NCBI GenBank assembly: GCA_033961575.1
Contig: CM066737.1
Span: 47,034,771 to 47,098,770, forward strand
DNA length: 64,000 nt
Source of the DNA: Aselliscus stoliczkanus
Taxonomy: Eukaryota; Chordata; Mammalia; Chiroptera; Hipposideridae
Direction: 5' to 3'
The notes beneath the pieces are model-generated. The model worked only from the letters and a program-made list of their open reading frames with translations, did no database searches and was not told the DNA's origin. A program made the position numbers and the translations under genes. This document shows, one piece after another, positions 59,608 through 64,000 of this stretch. Numbering within the stretch: position 1 is the stretch's first letter; every line of letters starts with the position of its first letter.

Positions 59608-60481
59608 TTAAAAAAGCCCTTTTAACATTTCTTGCAATGCTGGCTTGGTGGTAATGAATTCCTTAAGCTTATTCTTTTCTGAGAAGCTCTTTATTTCTCC
59701 TTCAATTTTAAGTGATAGCTGTGCTGGGTAGAGCAATCTTGGTTGTAGGCCTTTATTTTGTGTCACTTTGAGTATCTCCTGCCACTCCCTTCTGGCCTGC
59801 AGAGTTTCTGTAGACAAGTCAGCTGTTAGTCTAACAGGATTTCCTTTGTATGTAACCTGCTGTCTTTCTCTTGCAGCCTCTAGGATTCTGTCTCTGTCTT
59901 TAACCTTTGCCATTTTGACTATGATGTGTCTTGGTGTGGACCTGTTTGGGTTCAACTTGTTTGGAACCCTCTGCACGTCCTGGGCATGTATGTTGATTTC
60001 CTTCACCAGGGTGGGGAAGTTTTCAGTCATTATTTTTTCAAATACATTCTCGACCCCTTGCTTCTTCTCTTCTCCTTCTGGTATCCCTATGATTCGAAGG
60101 TGGTTGCGCTTCACCTTGTCCCATAGGGCTCTTAAACTATTTTCATTGTTTTTTATTCTTTGGTCTTTTTTGCTGTGCCAACTGGGTGAGTTCTGCTATT
60201 TTATCTTCCAAATCACTGATCCGCTCCTCTGCTTCATCTACTCTACTGGTGATTCTTTTGAGTGTGTTCTTCAATTCAGTTATTGTATTCTTTAGTTCTA
60301 ACAGGTTGTTTTTTATGGTTTCCCTATCCTTCTTTATGTCCTTGCTAAGTTCCTTAAACATTCTTATCATCAGTGTTCTAAACTGTGTCTCTGAAAGGTT
60401 GGATCCCTCTGTTTCATTTGGTTCCATTTCTGGAGATTTCTTCTGATCTTTTACTTGTGACATGTTTCTTTGTTTTCCCAT
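59608..60481 (-). pseudogene. L1/HAL1-type ORF1, one frameshift
   Basis: ATG at 60479-60481 (MGKQRNMSQVKDQ). The coiled-coil half is open to ~60165 (NTLKRITSRVDEAEERI). After a frameshift in an A-run at ~60163 the RRM and C-terminal half is open to 59608 (LRIIGIPEGEEKKQ, EVQRVP-equivalent DVQRVPNKL, RSTPRHIIVK, LQEMLKGLF). Nominal length is ~290 codons. Apart from the frameshift it is the best-preserved ORF1 C-terminus in the window. Confidence 0.88.
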
Positions 60482-61487
60482 TCTGGCTGTCACTCTGGGA
60501 TTGCTTTGATGTATTAGATAGATCACCAGGAGAGCCCTGGCTGGATCACGCAGGCACACAGTTCAAGGCCCAACACTCCCAGGAAAATTCCTAGTCTCAG
60601 CCTGTCCCCAATCAGCCGCTCAAAGATCAGGCCAAGCAGCCCGACAACCAATCACCAGCCTGGCAACTCTGCAAGCGGAGTGTGGAGAGTGGGACCGAGG
60701 TGGCTTGCGCACTTCCGCGTCTCAGTGAGCAGCCTGTTGGAGCCGGATCACTCCCACTAGGCGTTTCCCTGGCAACACAGTACAAGCTGGGCAGAGGGTG
60801 GGGATCCAAGGCCGCAGGTGCGCGCGGGCACGCACACACGTATTTCTGCGCCAATTCCACCAGACCAATGAGGTCTCGGACCTGATCTTTCATGGGAGGG
60901 CCCAAGCTTGACAAAATGGTGACCTCCCTACACCACTCGCGTGCAGGCCCCACACCACGGGAATAACAGTCCAAAAACCTCTAGCCTTTGCACCAGAGGT
61001 GCTCAGTTCAGTCCGTCCCCGCAGGCTCCCGGGTCCGGCTCACACAGCCACTCCCTCCACCAGGAACCAGGTAAGTGCTCACCGGCGAGCAAGCCCGGGC
61101 GCCGGCCCCACTGAGTCTCCAGCCGCTCTTAGCCTCACCGAGCTGAGCAAAGAGAGTCCTCACTAATTTACTGCTGGCTATCTTAGAACTTCTCTTCCTG
61201 GCAAAGGAGCTCTGGGCTGGTGAGCTTGGTGTGCGGCGGGAGGGTCTCTCCCCCAACCAGACAAGCTTCCCACAGCTGGGGCTTCCCTCACGGGGCTCGC
61301 CCTCTCTCGTCTCCGCCCGTCCTACCAGACCAGATGCGGCTTCCTCTTTAAGTTCTTCGTTTAGTGGTTCTGTTCCTCCAGTGTTCCGGGGACCTCCAGG
61401 ATTGAATGCTGTATAATTTGTTGTAATTTTGGTGTGATCCTGGGAGGCAGTTAGCACAGTATCTGTCTATTGTGCCATTTTACTGGA
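60482..61487 (-). promoter_or_regulatory. 5' UTR of the HAL1-like element
   Basis: CpG-containing leader, colinear with 388-1914 but ~0.5 kb shorter. It contains ordinary L1-leader text and no monomers. Confidence 0.55.
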
Positions 61488-63537
61488 AGTCCTGCCTTTA
61501 TTCCTTACTTAATGAAGGATATCTCCATGTATCCAGTTTCTCAAAGCATAAATGTAATATTCATACTATATTTCTCCTTTTTCCTCATATCCTTTCAGCC
61601 CCTCCCCTCTGTTCCCATTCAGCCTGTCTTGTGTCTCCAAGTCCTTTTCTGAAACCATCATTTAGTAGACCTAAGAGCTCTGTGGCTTTTGGTAAGTCAT
61701 TTAGTTTTTCTAAGACTCAGTTTCACACCTTGAAAATGGGGATAATGCCTACTTCATAAGGATGTTGTGAGGATCAACTTTATTATTAAAATTAAGAGAC
61801 AATTACTTAGGAAAAGGTGATTCTGGTTTGCAAAGATTAGGCAATGTTTACCCACAATTCCCAGAAAATATCCATGATAATAATTTCCTGGACACATTTC
61901 TAGATGGAAAGGAAGACATTTTAGAATCACCGGTATGCCTACGATGTCCTGCCAAATCAGCATTATATCCCAGAAAGAGATAGAACAAAGGTTTTTGGCT
62001 GTAAGTTGTATTTTACACACAGCTGCAAAGAAAACATGGTATATACTGCAGGTCACTAGACAAATGACCAGTTATGCCCTGGGGTGGTTTTAACCAAGCA
62101 CCTAAATACCCAGAGAACAAAGCTGAGCTTCATAGAGTAGGGCCTTTCTTATTATTTGGTCCTTGCTTCCTGCAGCTGCCGCTTCATGAGATTTTGTGGA
62201 GGAGTAGTCTGGCTCATAATGCTGTCTCCACTGGCCTGCTACTAGACCTATCAGATTACCTTTGTGAAAAATGCTGTCGTACATCTCATGCAGTTGTACA
62301 TCTCATTTCCTGAGCATTTATTGAGTTATTTTATAATTCTAACTTTTTTCTTCAGCCTCTAAGGCAATACTGATGATAGGAGTCACACTCATCCTTTCGT
62401 CTCTTTTAATATCCTTCTGTGATGTATTTGCCCAGGTCTTTGGAGCATCCGGTCTGGCTACATGATTCAGCAAAGCCACTGAAGTGTAGTAATGCTGTAA
62501 TAACAAACTGGATGCTTAGAAGCCAGTCTTTGTGAGTGAGGTCCTTAAATTGACAAAGCTCCATGACTTGCTTCAGGAAGAAGAATCAAGGATAATGAAG
62601 ATTTCTTGGTTTTGGAATGCTGTTTCTCTTGTTTCATTAAAACTCTTATAACACAGTAATCCTCTGGGAAATGAATCAGGGTGGTTTAGAAAACCAGTTA
62701 TGCTACCAGTGGTCACTGCCACACATGGTTTGGCCAACTGTGAAGGGTGTTAGAGCTAATAGAAAGACTTTAAGAGACATTGATCATTTTGTGGTAAGAG
62801 AAGTGGGATGGGGAAGAATAACAGAGGAAATACTGTTGATAGCCTTGGGAGGAGACCATCTGTTCTTTCAGCTATGTAGACCATTATTTAGGATACTGCT
62901 CTAGGAATAGAATTCTACTCAATCCTTGATCAGTTGGAGAATGAGAGAGTGGATCTTCTCTTTCTAAGCAAATCAATCTAATGATTAGTTCAGAATAGAG
63001 GTGTCTTTGATTCAGGAGCCGAAAGGGAAATGGAAAGTAAAGTTTGGAGGTTGCAAGTTCAAGATAATCACTAAGAGAAGAAGAAAGCATTGAGGAAGAT
63101 CTGGGACCTGGAAATGCCAATTTAACACATGTTTTTATTTAACAAGGAGACAATTTTCAAATATGGATCAGAAAATTCTTTAAACCAGGAATGCCTTCCC
63201 ATTGGTCTGTGCTAGGCTAGATCAGAAAGCCTGGCCAAAAAGACTGATGAAGATAATGTTTCATACTAGGTCAAGGTAGCCTAAGTAATAAAGTAGTAAA
63301 CTTCAGGCTTAAGTAATAAATCTCAGTTTACTACTAACAAATCTGTGAACAATATTACCTAGGAAACCCTGAGGTAAAAATAGGAGTTGATAGTTGCTGT
63401 TTCCTGTAGGTGCTCCTGTTTTCATAGAGGTATGTCTGAAGTTGTATGGTCTTAAAAACTGAGAGACTGGAGGCTGGCCAAATCAGCAGTCTGGGACTTA
63501 ACCTATTTTGCCATAGTTACCTATGATTTACAGTGTA
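61488..63537. other. Non-coding region with one MIR
   Basis: No gene recognised. A MIR fragment lies at 61684-61790. The rest, including the 79-codon frame at 62074-62313, shows nothing I can support. Confidence 0.5.
61684..61790 (+). mobile_element. MIR SINE fragment
   Basis: 'ggtaagtcatttag', 'aagactcagtttcacacctt', 'gaaaatggggataatgccta', 'ttgtgaggatcaac'. Confidence 0.85.
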
Positions 63538-63539
63538 TT

Positions 63540-63554
63540 TGTGTGTGTGTGAGG

Positions 63555-63585
<31 letters not shown>

Positions 63586-63594
63586 TGTGTGTGT
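63540..63594. repeat. (GT)n with internal T-run
   Basis: GT dinucleotides on both sides of a T16 stretch (63555-63572). Confidence 0.92.
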
Positions 63595-63689
63595 CAAACT
63601 GAGCTCATGGAAGGTCTGCCCATAGTTTTCCACTGTACTTAAAAGGAAATCCTACAAATGGATTGCCCTTTGCTTACCTCTCCAGCCTT

Positions 63690-63890
63690 ACCTAGTACCA
63701 CTCTCTGCTTGGTGCACCATGCTTCAACCCCACTGGTCTTTTGGTTCTTTAAAATGCCAGGATCCTCCCCTCCTCAGAGCCTTTGAATTTACAATCTTCT
63801 GCCAGCTCCTCTCTAGCTTCTCATCCTTCAGGTTTTCAACTTCCTGCCACATCAGAGAAGCCTTTCCTGATACATCTATTTAAAGTAAGT
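63690..63890 (+). mobile_element. L2 LINE fragment
   Basis: L2 3'-end phrases: 'tctcatccttcaggttttca', 'gagaagcctttcctgataca'. Confidence 0.75.
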
Positions 63891-63924
63891 AAGTCTCATT
63901 CCTATTACTCTATCATTATCACTA

Positions 63925-64000
63925 TTTTTTTGTTTTATTATTTTTATTTTTCAATTGCAGTTGACATTCAATATCATTTCATATTAGTTTCAGGTGAACA
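63925..64000 (-). mobile_element. L1 3'-end fragment at window edge
   Basis: 'tttcaattgcagttgacatt', then 'tagtttcaggtgaaca', the antisense L1 3' end. It continues beyond the window. Confidence 0.75.

Larger units (their letters stand above)
58836..61487 (-). mobile_element. HAL1-like element, ORF1-only, doubled 3' UTR
   Basis: Reading leftward: 5' end at ~61487 ('ttccagtaaaatggcacaat'), a 1-kb leader, ORF1 60481-59608, then 35 bp after the ORF1 stop a direct jump (59577) to 'caatttaagaagattgaagt' of ORF2, and at 59553 a jump to 3'-UTR sequence. The 3' UTR is present twice (59400-59553 partial, 58836-59345 complete with the ORF2 end). It shares the second junction and the doubling with 388-4140 but has additionally lost the endonuclease region. 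No clear tail or target duplication was found. Confidence 0.75.

Overview
This is nuclear DNA from a placental mammal. It is AT-rich, contains no intact protein-coding gene that I can recognise, and is built mostly of retrotransposons; by my rough tally LINE-1 (L1) sequence is about half of the window. The abundant short SINE is tRNA-related, with a head like GGCCGGCCGAGTGGCGCGG and a tail like CACTGCCCTCAAAA. A longer composite SINE carries 'catgggccagtg' and several tRNA-like units. Together with the L1 3' UTR sequences these look most like a bat, probably Yinpterochiroptera. That is inference from memory of repeat families, not a search result.

Layout. 1-8251: L1 pieces, led by an L1-derived element that keeps its 5' UTR, a decayed ORF1 and a rearranged 3' end (388-4140), followed by a 5'-truncated L1 and an older L1 3' end. 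8252-15178: a minus-strand L1 carrying later insertions: a GNL3 (nucleostemin) processed pseudogene, a class II-type solo LTR with a 6-bp target duplication, and several SINEs. 15179-23260: the longest stretch with little recognisable repeat, containing a ~200-bp diverged tandem repeat and a composite SINE with a nested SINE. 23265-32430: two successive plus-strand L1s with 5' UTRs and internal losses, cut by SINEs, a mariner-like MITE and a MIR. 32435-39130 and 47453-48060: one ancient tandem array, period ~0.7 kb, split by SINEs, a 5'-inverted L1 and an 8.3-kb full-length L1.

39136-47438 is that full-length L1 (minus strand). It has a perfect 14-bp target duplication, a GC-rich 5' UTR with four ~195-bp monomers, a nearly complete ORF1, and an ORF2 with one nonsense codon and several frameshifts. 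49397-50081 is a U6 snRNA/L1 chimeric retrocopy with its own target duplication. 50440-54690 holds an L1 endonuclease fragment, a large composite-SINE array and another minus-strand L1. 54690-64000 holds MIR, L2 and old L1 fragments, and a minus-strand partner (58836-61487) of the rearranged element at 388-4140.

The strongest biology is retrotransposition itself. The window shows L1-machinery template switching (U6-L1), twin priming, mRNA retroposition (GNL3), a propagated ORF1-bearing rearranged L1 lineage resembling HAL1 elements, monomer-type L1 promoters, and what looks like directional sequence transfer between two composite SINEs 33 kb apart. No CRISPR, operon, phage or prokaryotic feature is present.
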